A DNA stretch of 64,000 bases from an uncultured Collinsella sp. (GCA_900761995.1 CAAFEY010000023.1:65038-129037); one strand, 5' to 3'; positions 44,024-53,813 are shown, counted from the stretch's first letter. Numbers and translations: made by a program. The notes: generated from the letters alone by a model not told the origin.

Positions 44024-45073
44024 ATGGAAAACTTGGTTCGACGTTGTTCGCATCCGCGACTTTCGGTGATCCTTGTGGTAGAAGGTTCGCCCAGCTATGC
44101 GATGCGTGCGCTCGAGAGTATCCAGAACCAAGACCTCTATGATTTGCAGATTGTCGTTGTCTGCCGCGATGCTGCGCCCGGTGTGCGCCATTCGCTTCAA
44201 GTTGCTGCCGACAGGGACATCCATATTGATTTGATTGACGTCGAGGACGCGAAGCGCGGCGCTTGTCTTCGTGCCGGTTTTGATGCCTCGCGCGGCTCTC
44301 AAATCATCGCCATGAACGCCGATGAGTGGTTTGCTCCGCAGTCCCTTTCCAAGATGGTCGATATCGCGTGCGATACTGCGGCAGACATAGTGTTCCCCAC
44401 GGTGTCGCTCGACCGCTATGATGCACATCGAGAGCGCCATTCGCGTGTCTTGGATGCTGCCTCTATTGTCATTGAAGACAAGTCTTCGATGGTGGCCGGG
44501 CTGCCTCAGTTGATTTTAGGCGGCTTGGTTGCTCAAGTCTCTGGCGTGATGTACAGCCGTCCACTGTTTGAGGCATGTCTTTTGTGCGATAAGACGTTTC
44601 GCACGGTTGGGTTTATGGCGTGCGCGCTCTCGCAGGCACAGCGCGTCTCCGGATGCGGCGACGCTTGTTTCCACGCGGCGGCGCCTAAGCTTACAGATGC
44701 CTTTGATCCCACCATGTATGCCAAGGTATCCGATGACACCCGGGCGCTCGACGAGCTTGCGGACTCACTCTCGGAAGCAGATAGCGGTGGTCGGCTCAAG
44801 CTGGCAAGCCAAAAGTTCTACTTTGCCGGACTGGTCGCCTGCATCGAGAATTTGTGTCTGAGCCCGCATGGAGTGTCGTCAATCGAGCGTTCCGCCCGCA
44901 TGCGTGATATGCTCGAGGCGCCTCGAACCCGTCAGATGGTCGCCGCGCTCAAGGACAACCATCGGGGACTGGGCCTGTTGTTTGGGCCGATCGCCAGCGC
45001 TAAGCCCGCGCGCTGCGTGATGTGTACGCATCTGGCAGCTTTTCTTAACCGGACGGCCGCAAAAACCGCCTAA
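44024..45073 (+). CDS. Glycosyltransferase family 2-like protein
   Basis: The 349-residue protein starts with a GT-A-type fold: RLSVILVVEGSPSYAMRALE, then QDLYDLQIVVVCRD and a later MNADEWFAP that could stand for the metal-binding DxD. The C-terminal half is unassigned and contains several cysteines. There are no membrane segments or signal peptide. It could make a cell-wall or capsule sugar, but no polysaccharide cluster surrounds it. The weak DxD leaves room for a non-catalytic homologue. Its start lies at 44024 within GAGGATGGAAA. Confidence 0.6.
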   Translation: MENLVRRCSHPRLSVILVVEGSPSYAMRALESIQNQDLYDLQIVVVCRDAAPGVRHSLQVAADRDIHIDLIDVEDAKRGACLRAGFDASRGSQIIAMNADEWFAPQSLSKMVDIACDTAADIVFPTVSLDRYDAHRERHSRVLDAASIVIEDKSSMVAGLPQLILGGLVAQVSGVMYSRPLFEACLLCDKTFRTVGFMACALSQAQRVSGCGDACFHAAAPKLTDAFDPTMYAKVSDDTRALDELADSLSEADSGGRLKLASQKFYFAGLVACIENLCLSPHGVSSIERSARMRDMLEAPRTRQMVAALKDNHRGLGLLFGPIASAKPARCVMCTHLAAFLNRTAAKTA

Positions 45074-45205
45074 ACGGCTCATTACGAAACAAACTTGCAT
45101 AGAATTGTTTCGAAATGCGTTCTTATACACAAAAGCCTTCAAATAGCGTTAAACTATTCAATCACTGATTGATTGTCTCCGCCATCTTTTGGAGAGAGGG
45201 TTTGT

Positions 45206-45643
45206 ATGGCTAAAAAACGCAATGGGCGCCAGGATGCCATTAGAGATATTGTGCGCAATAAGGATGTCCGCACGCAGCGCGTGCTGGTTGATGAGCTCCG
45301 TGCTATGGGCTTTGATTGCACGCAGGCGACTGTCTCTCGCGATATTGCCGACATGGGGCTGCGTAAGCTCCCTGAGGGCATCTATGTTCTGGCAGAGGAC
45401 TTGCACCTGCAGCGTATGGTTTCCGAGCTCGTAACGGGCGTTCTGCGTACCGATAATCTGGTTATGATCAAGGCTCAGCCTGGCACGGCTTCCGGCATCG
45501 CCGCCGCCGTTGATGCGGCAGAGTTGCCCGATGTGCTTGGCTCGCTTGCCGGCAACGATACGATTTTGGTTATTGCCCAGACGGCCGAGGACGGCGAGCG
45601 TCTCGAGGCGCTGATCAATAAGTTGAGCAATTCTCGCAAGTAG
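45206..45643 (+). CDS. argR: Arginine repressor family regulator
   Basis: The 145-residue protein has an N-terminal winged helix (RQDAIRDIVRNKDVRTQRVL, then FDCTQATVSRDIADMGLRKL) and a C-terminal arginine-binding/oligomerisation domain (GTASGIAAAVDAAELPDVLG, SLAGNDTILVIAQT). ATG 45206 follows GGAGAGAGGG. ArgR controls arginine synthesis and breakdown. No arg genes lie nearby, so it probably acts elsewhere on the chromosome. Confidence 0.92.
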   Translation: MAKKRNGRQDAIRDIVRNKDVRTQRVLVDELRAMGFDCTQATVSRDIADMGLRKLPEGIYVLAEDLHLQRMVSELVTGVLRTDNLVMIKAQPGTASGIAAAVDAAELPDVLGSLAGNDTILVIAQTAEDGERLEALINKLSNSRK

Positions 45644-45693
45644 GTGTGCGGGTCGTGCGCTCGGCATTGTGTGCGCTGACATAGTGGCTTGTA

Positions 45694-45726
45694 AGGGGTA
45701 TCGACGTTGGTCGGTACCTCTTTTTG
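45694..45726 (+). terminator. Terminator after argR
   Basis: AGGGGTATCGAC pairs imperfectly with GGTCGGTACCTCT and is followed by TTTTTGTTT. It lies about 50 bases after the argR stop. Confidence 0.55.
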
Positions 45727-45765
45727 TTTGCCGGTATAAAGACCGCCCACCAGGTCGCTTCAAAC

Positions 45766-45805
45766 TAAAAGGCCCCGAGCAGTTCAATAAGCTGCTCGGG
45801 GCCTT
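45766..45805 (-). terminator. Terminator of the PBP gene
   Basis: AAGGCCCCGAGCAG (45769-45782) and CTGCTCGGGGCCTT (45792-45805) form a perfect 14-bp stem. Read on the minus strand it runs into TTTTAG just after the PBP stop; it may also stop transcripts arriving from argR. Confidence 0.8.
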
Positions 45806-45827
45806 GTTGGCTTTAGTCGCGTACTTC

Positions 45828-48026
45828 TTAGCCGACCGTATCGTCAGGCGTGGGCGAGGGGTCGGGAGTGGGCGTAGGCGTAGGCGTGCCGCCATCGCCG
45901 CCGGTCGAACCACCAGTGGAGCCGCCCGTCGAGCCACCGGTCGTACCGGTGCCGCCGGTGGTGTCGCCGCCCGTGGTCTCGGTGGTCGTGGTCGTCGTGG
46001 TAGTCGTTGTGGTGGTTTCCTCTTCCTCTTCCTCTTCGTCCTTGTCCTTGTCGTCGTTCTCCGACTTCTTGGTGTTGTTGGTGCCGTAGAACTTCCAGAC
46101 GCTGTTGTTCTTGTAGGTGGGCGCCGTTCCGGTCGCAAACTCCTCGCGCTCGGTACCGGTCAGAACGGTGTTCATAAACCGCTTAAAGACAGGCAGGTTG
46201 GTGCTGTCGCCCAGCAGGTCCGTGCCGTACTTTTGGATGGGGATCTCGCCCGCGGAATAGCCGGTCCACAGGGCGCATGCCAGCTGCGGGGTATAGCCGC
46301 AGAACCACAGGTTGGTGGTGTTGTCGGTGGTGCCCGTCTTGCCGGCATAGGGCTGGTTGACACTCAGGGCGCCGGCAGCACCCGTACCGCTGCCCTTCAT
46401 GACGCCGGACAGAACATCGGTGACCGCGGCGGCCTCGCCCTCGGTGAGCACCTGTGAGGGATTGTCGGTGTGCTGGTACAGCACCGAACCGGTACGAGAG
46501 TCAATCTCGGTGATGGCGATCGGCTGGCGATAGTAGCCGCCGTTGGCAAACGTCGCGTAGGCGGCGGCCATCTCGAGCGGCGAGATCGAGCCGGTGCCGA
46601 GGGTCATGACGGGAACGTCCTCGATGTTGTCCTTGGCGGGGTCGATGCCGAGCTTTTTGACGAGCGAGATGATCTTGCTGTTGCCGACGGCTTCCGCCAC
46701 CTGGATGTAGCCGGTGTTGGAGGAGTATGCCGTCGCCTGCTTAAGCGTGATGTTGCCATAGCTCTGGTTGGCGTAGTTTTGTACCTCGGTTGTGGTGCCC
46801 TTGGCCTTGAGCGGCGAGTTGCAGTTGAGGGTGACGTTGGGGTTCATGCCGTTTTGGATGGCAGTTGCCAGCGTAAAGGCCTTAAAGGTGGAGCCGACGG
46901 GACGCTTGGCCGTGGCATGGTTTACGTGGTTCTCGTCGGCGTTGTAGTCGTAGCCGCCCACCATGCACTTGATGTAGCCGGTCTTGGGGTCGACGACGAC
47001 CATGCCCATGTCCAGGCCGTCGAGCGAGAGCGTGTCGAGCTGCTCGCGGACGGCATTCTCTGCCACCTGCTGCATCGTGGGGTCGATGGTGGTCTTGACG
47101 GTCAGGCCGCCCTTAAAGAGCACGTCGGTCGAGAACTCCTGCTCCAGTAGCTGCTTGACGTAGGAGACAAAGTAGGGCTGCGAGTATACGTCGACGCCGC
47201 TGCCCGAGATTTCGGTCACGTTGAGGCTGATGGGCTCGGCCTGTGCGGCATCGTGCTCCTCCTGGGTGATGTGGCCCAGGCGCAGCATGTTGTCGAGAAC
47301 CTTGTTGCGGCGAGACAGTGCCAGATCGGGGTTGACCGTGGGGTCGTACTGCGAAGGCGAGTTGGGAAGGCCGATGAGCAGCGCGGCCTCGCTGAGGGTG
47401 AGGTCGGCGGCGCTCTTGGACAGATAGGTCTCGGCTGCGGCCTCGATGCCGTAGGCGCCGTGGCCGTAATAGATGGTGTTGAGGTACATCATGAGGATCT
47501 CGTCTTTGGAGTACATGTCCTCCATCTTGATGGCGATGTAGGCCTCGCGCACCTTACGCTCAATGGTCGAGTCGAACTGCTCCTCCTGCAGGATGGTGTT
47601 GCGCACAAGCTGCTGGGTGATAGTCGAGGCGCCTTCGTGCCCGCCACCGAGGGTTGCCACCGCAGCACGCGCGATACCCCACAGGTCGATACCGCCGTGC
47701 TCGTAGAAGCGCTCGTCCTCGACGTCAGCGGTGCCCTGCAGCACGTAGGGGGAGACCTCGTCCTTGGTGATAGACTTGCGGTTTTGCGTGTAGAAGCTCG
47801 CGATCTTGTTGCCGTTGCAGTCGACGATCTCGGTGGGCTCGCTCACCAGATACGCGTTGGCGTCGGTGTAGTCGGGCAGATCGGACAGCCAGCGGTTGAC
47901 GTTGCCGACCATGCCGATGCCAAATGCCACGCCCGCAATCAGCAGAAAGCCCAAAAACGAGAGCAGGATTATGGGCAGAGCATGCGTCTTTGAACGGCTG
48001 CGTCCCTGTCGTTGGCGAGGACCCAT
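45828..48026 (-). CDS. Class A penicillin-binding protein
   Basis: The 732-residue protein starts at ATG 48026 after GGAGG. A basic cytoplasmic tip and one membrane segment (about 17-38) are followed by the GT51 glycosyltransferase (EDERFYEHGG from E103, GASTITQQLVRN) and the transpeptidase: STFK with the active serine, SSN in AYSSNTGYI, and KTGTTDN. It polymerises and crosslinks peptidoglycan outside the membrane. The last 80 residues are low complexity: an acidic run, twelve threonines, GGSTGGSTGG repeats and PTPTPTP. Such tails are probably wall-spanning and prone to length change. Confidence 0.93.
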   Translation of the reverse strand: MGPRQRQGRSRSKTHALPIILLSFLGFLLIAGVAFGIGMVGNVNRWLSDLPDYTDANAYLVSEPTEIVDCNGNKIASFYTQNRKSITKDEVSPYVLQGTADVEDERFYEHGGIDLWGIARAAVATLGGGHEGASTITQQLVRNTILQEEQFDSTIERKVREAYIAIKMEDMYSKDEILMMYLNTIYYGHGAYGIEAAAETYLSKSAADLTLSEAALLIGLPNSPSQYDPTVNPDLALSRRNKVLDNMLRLGHITQEEHDAAQAEPISLNVTEISGSGVDVYSQPYFVSYVKQLLEQEFSTDVLFKGGLTVKTTIDPTMQQVAENAVREQLDTLSLDGLDMGMVVVDPKTGYIKCMVGGYDYNADENHVNHATAKRPVGSTFKAFTLATAIQNGMNPNVTLNCNSPLKAKGTTTEVQNYANQSYGNITLKQATAYSSNTGYIQVAEAVGNSKIISLVKKLGIDPAKDNIEDVPVMTLGTGSISPLEMAAAYATFANGGYYRQPIAITEIDSRTGSVLYQHTDNPSQVLTEGEAAAVTDVLSGVMKGSGTGAAGALSVNQPYAGKTGTTDNTTNLWFCGYTPQLACALWTGYSAGEIPIQKYGTDLLGDSTNLPVFKRFMNTVLTGTEREEFATGTAPTYKNNSVWKFYGTNNTKKSENDDKDKDEEEEEEETTTTTTTTTTTTETTGGDTTGGTGTTGGSTGGSTGGSTGGDGGTPTPTPTPDPSPTPDDTVG

Positions 48027-48188
48027 ATATTGACCTCCAGGTATGTCGTGCCGGACGGTGGATGTGCCGTCGGGACAGGATGGACATAAGTTATTACACG
48101 ATAAACCAAACGGGGCGCGCGAGGCCTCGTGTATGCTGGAAGACGGCATTTTTCAGAGTGAATGCATACCTTGGTAAGGAGTTTGTCG

Positions 48189-50165
48189 ATGGCGATTCGA
48201 ACGATGGGGCCGAGCGGACAATACGAGACTGGATTGGATGCTGCCGGTGCGGCGCTGCCCGAGCTGCTGGCGCCGGCGGGCGGACTCGACCAGATGCTTG
48301 CGGCCATCGCCGCGGGTGCCGATGCCATCTATGCGGGGTTGGGCGGCTTTAACGCCCGTGTGAGCGCCCATGGCTTTACGGATAACGAGTTTGCGCGCGG
48401 CTGCGCCGTGGCGCATGCCCATGGCGTGCGTGTGTACGTAACGCTCAACGTGTTCGTGTTTGACGATGAGTTGTCCGACGCGGTGGCGTTGGGAGCTCAT
48501 GCACTGGAGCTGGGCGCCGATGCTCTGATTGTCGCCGATGCCGGGTTGGCCTGCGCGCTGCGCGCGGCGATTCCCGGGGTCGAGATTCACCTGTCCACGC
48601 AGGCGGGCGCTCATAGCGAGGGTGCCGTGCGGCTTGCCGCCGATGAGCTGGGGGTCGAGCGCGTGACGACGGCACGCGAGCTGACGGTCGACGAGATTGC
48701 GGCGCTATGTGCCACGGGCGTGCCCATCGAGGTATTCTGCCACGGTGCGATTTGCATCGGCTATTCGGGGGCGTGCGAGTTCTCGGCCTTGCGGCGTGGG
48801 CGCTCGGCGATGCGCGGCGACTGCACGCAGCCGTGCCGTCTGGCGTACGACCTAGTGGACGAGGCGGGGCAGAGTGTTGTTGCCGTCGAGGGAGACCGCC
48901 TGCTTTGTCCGCGTGACTATCTGGGTATCGCGCACCTGCCCGAGCTTGTTGCCACCGGCGTGGCATCGCTCAAGATCGAGGGACGCATGAAGAATCCCGA
49001 TTACGAATTCAACGTGGTGAGGGTGTGGCGTCGGGCACTCGATATGCTGTGCGACGGCGCGTGGGACTCCGGTGCCGTGGAAGAGCTTGAACGCGAGCTG
49101 GGAAGGTCGTTTAACCGTGGGTTTACCGATGCTTACCTGCGGGGTCGTTCGGGTGCCGAGCTCATGAGCTTTGAGCGCGCGATCAACCAGGGCGTGCGCG
49201 TGGGCCACTTGGTGGCGGTGGGTCACGAAGAGGTGACGGTTGAGCTTGATGCCGCCGTGGCGGCGGGCGATACGCTCGAAATCCGATTTTACCCGGGTGC
49301 CGGCGCGCGTCCCGATGTGCCCAAGCGCTGGCCACAGGTGCCTTGCCCCGTGGATGCCGCTGCGGGGGAGCGCATCGTCGTGCATTGCAAACGTAAGGTG
49401 GACGCGGGCTGCGAGGTCTATCTGATTCGCAGCGCCGGCGTGTTGGATCAGACGGCGGCGGTGTTGGAGCGCATGCGGGCCGAGGCGGATGCGATTGCGC
49501 CCGTTGCGCGTGCCGTTGAGGTGCTGCCCTTTGAGGGCGCTGCGGTGGATGGCGGTGCGTCGACGGAGTTGGCGGGGTCGGCGGGGCCGGCAAAGCGCGA
49601 GGATTTTGCTCGTATGGTCTTTGCCTGGGAGCTGATGGATGTGGGTCCGCGCGATGAGCGAGATCTGTCCGATACAACGGTGGTGCTCGACGAAGTGTGC
49701 CGCGCGGGCGACGCCGAGCGGACTCGGGCGCTTATGCAGCGTGCCGGGCGCGTCGTCTGCCGCAATCTGGGACAAGTGGCGATGGCCCGCGAGCTGGGCA
49801 CAACGTTTGACGTGGCGGCGCCGGTGTTCTGTGCCAATCGGGCCACGCTTACCTGGCTGCGCGGACTCGGTGCGGGGCGGGTGTGCTTGTCGGCCGAGTT
49901 GCTCGGCAATGATGCGGAGCGTGTTGCCGAACTTGCCGCTTGCCCCGGTGTCTTGGGGCCTGTCGATGCCGACCGTCCCGAGCTCATGGTGTGCGAGCAC
50001 TGCTTGCTGACTGCCGAGGGCGCCTGCGCCACGGATGCAACGGGGCAGGTCCGTTGCCGTGACTGCTCGCGCCGTCAGCAGGCGCGCTTTTTGGTCGAAC
50101 GTGACGGCACGCGTTTGCCGGTCGTTATCGACGCGTGCGGCAGGACGAGGATTTTCCTGTCGTAG
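48189..50165 (+). CDS. U32 family peptidase-like protein
   Basis: The 658-residue protein starts at ATG 48189 after AAGGAG. It has the U32 signature EVFCHGAICIGYSGACEFS, with nearby cysteines (GDCTQPC) that in related proteins hold an iron-sulfur cluster. A second, less conserved half ends with CEHC and CRDCSRRQ. Related members (RlhA, UbiU-type) modify rRNA or quinones, not peptides, so the peptidase label is only historical. RlhA-like rRNA hydroxylation is the likeliest role. It is divergent from the PBP gene. Confidence 0.8.
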   Translation: MAIRTMGPSGQYETGLDAAGAALPELLAPAGGLDQMLAAIAAGADAIYAGLGGFNARVSAHGFTDNEFARGCAVAHAHGVRVYVTLNVFVFDDELSDAVALGAHALELGADALIVADAGLACALRAAIPGVEIHLSTQAGAHSEGAVRLAADELGVERVTTARELTVDEIAALCATGVPIEVFCHGAICIGYSGACEFSALRRGRSAMRGDCTQPCRLAYDLVDEAGQSVVAVEGDRLLCPRDYLGIAHLPELVATGVASLKIEGRMKNPDYEFNVVRVWRRALDMLCDGAWDSGAVEELERELGRSFNRGFTDAYLRGRSGAELMSFERAINQGVRVGHLVAVGHEEVTVELDAAVAAGDTLEIRFYPGAGARPDVPKRWPQVPCPVDAAAGERIVVHCKRKVDAGCEVYLIRSAGVLDQTAAVLERMRAEADAIAPVARAVEVLPFEGAAVDGGASTELAGSAGPAKREDFARMVFAWELMDVGPRDERDLSDTTVVLDEVCRAGDAERTRALMQRAGRVVCRNLGQVAMARELGTTFDVAAPVFCANRATLTWLRGLGAGRVCLSAELLGNDAERVAELAACPGVLGPVDADRPELMVCEHCLLTAEGACATDATGQVRCRDCSRRQQARFLVERDGTRLPVVIDACGRTRIFLS

Positions 50166-50262
50166 GTGCCGCGTCGCGCTGTTTTGGTTATTATTAGTGG
50201 GTTTATGAACTTCCAGCACCGCCGTATCCGGTGAGGGTGCTATAGCAAAAGGAGGATACCCA

Positions 50263-51474
50263 ATGCTGTCTGTTGACGAGCAAATGCGTATCATCACCTC
50301 GGGTGCAGCGCAGATCGTCCCCGAGGCCGACCTTCGCAAGAAGCTTGAGAAGGGCGAGCCCCTCAACATCAAGCTCGGCGTCGATCCCACCAGCCCCGAC
50401 CTGCACCTGGGCCATGCCGTGCCCCTGCGCAAGATGCGTCAGTTCCAGGACCTGGGCCACAACGTCACCCTTATCATCGGCAACGGCACTGCGCTGATCG
50501 GCGACCCCTCGGGCAAGAACTCCACCCGCCCGCAGCTTTCGCAGGAGCAGATCGAGGCCAACGCCGAGACCTACGTGAGCCAGGCCATGAAGATCCTGGA
50601 CCCCGAGAAGACCACCATCGTGCACAACGGCGACTGGATCCTTTCGATGGACCTGGCCGGCCTGCTGCAGGTGTGCTCCAAGTTCACCGTCGCCCGCATC
50701 CTTGAGCGCGACGACTTTACCAAGCGCTACCAGTCCCAGACGCCGATTGCCCTGCACGAGTTTCTGTACCCCGTGATGCAGGCCTTCGACTCCGTTCAGA
50801 TCAAGGCCGACGTCGAGATGGGCGGCACCGACCAGCTCTTCAACCTGCTCGCCGGCCGCGAGCTCATGGAGAAGATGGGCATGGAGCCGCAGATCGCGCT
50901 TACCATGCCGCTGCTCGAGGGCACCGACGGCGTGCGCAAGATGTCCAAGTCCTATGGCAACTACATCGGCCTGACCGACGCTCCCAAGGATATGTTCGGC
51001 AAGACCATGTCCATCCCCGACGAGATGATCGGCAAGTACTATCGTCTGGCCAGCTCGCTCGCCCCGGCCGAGGTCGACAAGATCGATGCCGCCCTGGCCG
51101 ATGGCTCCGCCGACCCCTACGAGCTCAAGCGCGCTCTAGGCCGCGACCTGTGCGACACCTACCACGGTGCTGGCGCCGGCGACGAGGCTCAGGCCGAGTT
51201 CGACCGTGTGTTCAAGGAGGGCCAGCTTGCCGACTTCCCCGAGAAGCACGTTGAGCTGACCGTCAACGACGAGGGCCAGATTTACCTCGCTGGCCTGCTC
51301 AAGGACCTGGGCCTTTCGGCCAGCGCCGGTCAGGCCCGCCGCGACATCGACGGCGGCGGCGTCAAGATCAACGGCAAGGCTGTGGCTTCCAAGAGCTACA
51401 ACATCGATCCGAGCGCCCTCAAGCTGGGCGACACCCTCTCCGTGGGCAAGCGCAAGGGCTTCAAGTTGGTTTAG
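50263..51474 (+). CDS. tyrS: Tyrosyl-tRNA synthetase
   Basis: The 403-residue protein is a class I synthetase: HLGHA (48-52, the HIGH motif) in DPTSPDLHLGHAVPLRKM, and KMSKS from K226. A C-terminal S4-like domain follows (from about 340). The upstream region is only 97 bases and shows no T-box structure, so control by a tyrosine T-box is not supported. AAAAGGAGG precedes the ATG. Confidence 0.96.
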   Translation: MLSVDEQMRIITSGAAQIVPEADLRKKLEKGEPLNIKLGVDPTSPDLHLGHAVPLRKMRQFQDLGHNVTLIIGNGTALIGDPSGKNSTRPQLSQEQIEANAETYVSQAMKILDPEKTTIVHNGDWILSMDLAGLLQVCSKFTVARILERDDFTKRYQSQTPIALHEFLYPVMQAFDSVQIKADVEMGGTDQLFNLLAGRELMEKMGMEPQIALTMPLLEGTDGVRKMSKSYGNYIGLTDAPKDMFGKTMSIPDEMIGKYYRLASSLAPAEVDKIDAALADGSADPYELKRALGRDLCDTYHGAGAGDEAQAEFDRVFKEGQLADFPEKHVELTVNDEGQIYLAGLLKDLGLSASAGQARRDIDGGGVKINGKAVASKSYNIDPSALKLGDTLSVGKRKGFKLV

Positions 51475-51501
51475 TTACGCGGTTTTACCAAACCGCGTAA
51501 C
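51474..51501 (+). terminator. Hairpin after tyrS
   Basis: GTTACGCGGTTT (51474-51485) and AAACCGCGTAAC (51490-51501) form a perfect 12-bp stem that begins at the last base of the tyrS stop codon. No T-run follows, so it may act with the next element. Confidence 0.6.
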
Positions 51502-51514
51502 CGGTTGACGCTGC

Positions 51515-51613
51515 AAACCCGCCAGAGCGGCAATCTGCCTTTCAACTTCGGCGGCATGACCAGAAGGTCAATGCCGCCTCGTTTCAAGGCACCTTGCTCG
51601 CTCTGGCGGGTTT
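51515..51613. repeat. Nested palindromic element with 15-bp terminal inverted repeats
   Basis: AAACCCGCCAGAGCG (51515-51529) is repeated as its exact complement at 51599-51613. Inside, GGCGGCATGACC (51550-51561) pairs with GGTCAATGCCGCC (51566-51578) with one bulge, and weaker pairing joins the two. The whole 99 bases can fold into one long stem. It ends in TTTT, so it may be a terminator, a structured RNA or a MITE-like element. No target-site duplication is evident. Confidence 0.65.
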
Positions 51614-51667
51614 TCGCTGTCGTTGCCAAGACATCGGCGCTTCCGTTGTTGTAGGTGGCAGTTAGGT

Positions 51668-51812
51668 GCACTCATTGGGGACAGACTTAAATGAGTGCCC
51701 ACAGAATGAGAGTGGATAATCTTCCGTTTTTGGCCTGCTTTGGGGTTCAAAGTGGGAGATTATCCACTCTCATCATTTTGCGGCACTTGGGGACGTTCCT
51801 TTTGTGTCGGCA
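51668..51812. repeat. GGGGAC hairpins and a 17-bp inverted repeat before ade
   Basis: GCACTCATT and AATGAGTGC (51668-51698) flank a loop containing GGGGACAGACTT. ATGAGAGTGGATAATCT (51706-51722) is repeated as its complement at 51757-51773. A further GGGGACGTTCCTTTT block lies at about 51790-51804. Similar GGGGACGTTC loops recur at about 53819 and 54820. No gene is seen between tyrS and ade. Confidence 0.65.
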
Positions 51813-51992
51813 CTTTGGGACACTCCTTGTCATTGGTACAAAGCAACCTGTCCCCATTGCGCCAAGCGGCGTGTGCCGTTAAGCGGAGGGGGTGTATTCC
51901 CGACCCATCGTTTGGGCATACAATGGCTATTGTCTTGCTGCGGTGAAGGCCTGTCCGCTCCGCAGCTGTTTTCTACGGTTAAAGGAGAATGT

Positions 51993-53813
51993 ATGTCCGT
52001 TGAGGTCATGAGGTCTGTGATCGAGGCCGCCGAGGGCCGCGTGCCCGTCGACACGCTGTTTACCAATGCGCAGATCGTCGACGTGTATGGCCAGCGTGTG
52101 GCGCCCGGTAGCGTTGCCGTCAAGGACGGTGTGATCGTCGGCGTGCTCTACGATGGTCGCGACGATGCCGCTGGCACCTACGAGGCAACTGAGGTCGTCG
52201 ACTGCCAGGGTCGCTATCTCGCTCCCGGTTTTATTGACGGGCATCTGCACATTGAGTCCTCGAACATCCGTCCCGCCGAGTATGCTCGCATGGCCGCGAC
52301 GCGCGGTACTACCACCGCCATTGCCGACAGCCACGAGATCGCCAACGTGGCGGGCCTGGACGGCCTGCACTTTATGATCGAGGACGGTCGCCGCGCGCCC
52401 ATTTCCATCAAGTACATGATGCCCTCGTGCGTGCCCGCGCTGCCCGATGAGCAAGCGGGCGCTGTGATTACCGCCGCTGACATGCAGGCGTTTTTTGCCG
52501 AGCATCCGGGCGATGTTTTTGGCCTGGGCGAGATGATGAACCTGCCGGGTGTCTTTATGGCCGACCCCGAGACCTGTGCTCGCATCGATGCTGCCAACCA
52601 GACGCCGTCCAAGCAGGTCGACGGCCATGCACCGCTCGTTGCCGGCAAGGACCTTAATGCCTATGCCGCGGCGGGCATTATCGCCGATCACGAGTCGACG
52701 ATTCCCGAGGAGGCGCTCGATAAACTGTCTCGTGGCATGTACGTGATGCTGCGCGAGGGCACGTGCAGCCATGACCTGGCCAATCTGTCGCCGATGTTGC
52801 TGGAAAACCCCGCCCGTGCCCGCCGCTGCTGTTTTGCGACCGATGACCGCGCTCCCTCCGACGCGCTTTCGACCGGTATGATCGACAATGCCTGCCGCGT
52901 GGCCATCGAGGCCGGTATTGACCCCGTGGTCGCCATCTCTATGGCGTCCCTGTCCACGGCCGAAGCGTTTGGCCTGGACCACGGTTGCCGCGACCCGCAC
53001 GAGCTGCGTGGCGCCATCGCCCCGGGCAAGCGTGCCGACCTGCTGGTACTCAACGACCTGACGTTTGCTACAGCTCCGCATCGCGTGTATGCCGCCGGCG
53101 CGCTCGTGGCACAGGACGGCACTTTTGTGGGCGAGGTTGCGCCCGAGATGGCCGAGGTTGCGGCCCTTGCCGATGAGCTGCGTGCTTCCGTTAAGCTGCC
53201 GAAGCTTTCGCTCGACGTATTCGACTATGCCTTTAAGCCGGGCGAGGCCGTGATTGACGTGGTACCGGGTAAGGCCATCACGGGCGTGGCTCGCCCCGAG
53301 AGTGCCGAGGGCCTGCGCCGCATTATGCTGATCGAGCGCCACGGCCGCGGCGTGTCGCTGCAGGCCGAGGGCGCCGACAGTGACGGCCCCGCGGGTCTGG
53401 GCTTGGTTGGCAAGCATATCGGTCGCGGCTGGGTGCGCGGCTTTACCATCACGGGTGGCGCCATTGCCTCCACGATTGGCCACGACTCGCACAACGTGTG
53501 CGTGGTGGGCGACAATGCGGCGGATATGATGGCTGCCGTTGAGGCCGTGGGCCAGGGCGGCCACGTGCTGGTGCGCAACGGCGAGGTCGTGGCGCGCATT
53601 CCGCTGGCGCTCGGTGGCCTTATGAGCGAGGGCACGGCCGAGGATGTCGCCGCGCAGCACGACGACTTTATGGTCAAGGCGCGCGCCATGGGTATCGAGC
53701 CGCCGCTCGACCCCATCATGGGCATCATTTTCCTGCCCCTGCCGGTAATCCCGACGCTCCGCATCCGCCCCGAGGGCATGTTCGACGTCACGACCTTCAC
53801 CTACGCCGACTAG
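51993..53813 (+). CDS. ade: Adenine deaminase
   Basis: The 606-residue protein starts at ATG 51993 after AAAGGAG. Its metal-binding motif is GFIDGHLHIESS, followed by HEIANV, VDGHAP and the CCFATDDRAPSD block typical of the Ade family. A C-terminal domain follows, with GGAIASTIGHDSHN. It converts adenine to hypoxanthine and ammonia, which could feed the xanthine dehydrogenase encoded at the left end. It stands alone with its own upstream region. Confidence 0.93.
   Translation: MSVEVMRSVIEAAEGRVPVDTLFTNAQIVDVYGQRVAPGSVAVKDGVIVGVLYDGRDDAAGTYEATEVVDCQGRYLAPGFIDGHLHIESSNIRPAEYARMAATRGTTTAIADSHEIANVAGLDGLHFMIEDGRRAPISIKYMMPSCVPALPDEQAGAVITAADMQAFFAEHPGDVFGLGEMMNLPGVFMADPETCARIDAANQTPSKQVDGHAPLVAGKDLNAYAAAGIIADHESTIPEEALDKLSRGMYVMLREGTCSHDLANLSPMLLENPARARRCCFATDDRAPSDALSTGMIDNACRVAIEAGIDPVVAISMASLSTAEAFGLDHGCRDPHELRGAIAPGKRADLLVLNDLTFATAPHRVYAAGALVAQDGTFVGEVAPEMAEVAALADELRASVKLPKLSLDVFDYAFKPGEAVIDVVPGKAITGVARPESAEGLRRIMLIERHGRGVSLQAEGADSDGPAGLGLVGKHIGRGWVRGFTITGGAIASTIGHDSHNVCVVGDNAADMMAAVEAVGQGGHVLVRNGEVVARIPLALGGLMSEGTAEDVAAQHDDFMVKARAMGIEPPLDPIMGIIFLPLPVIPTLRIRPEGMFDVTTFTYAD

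Noticed and set aside
45840..46020. Short tandem repeats near the PBP stop as a non-coding repeat array
   Set aside because: They lie inside the reading frame and encode the glycine/threonine/proline tail of the protein.
50166..50262. T-box riboswitch upstream of tyrS
   Set aside because: The gap is under 100 bases, and no specifier stem, T-box sequence or terminator is visible.
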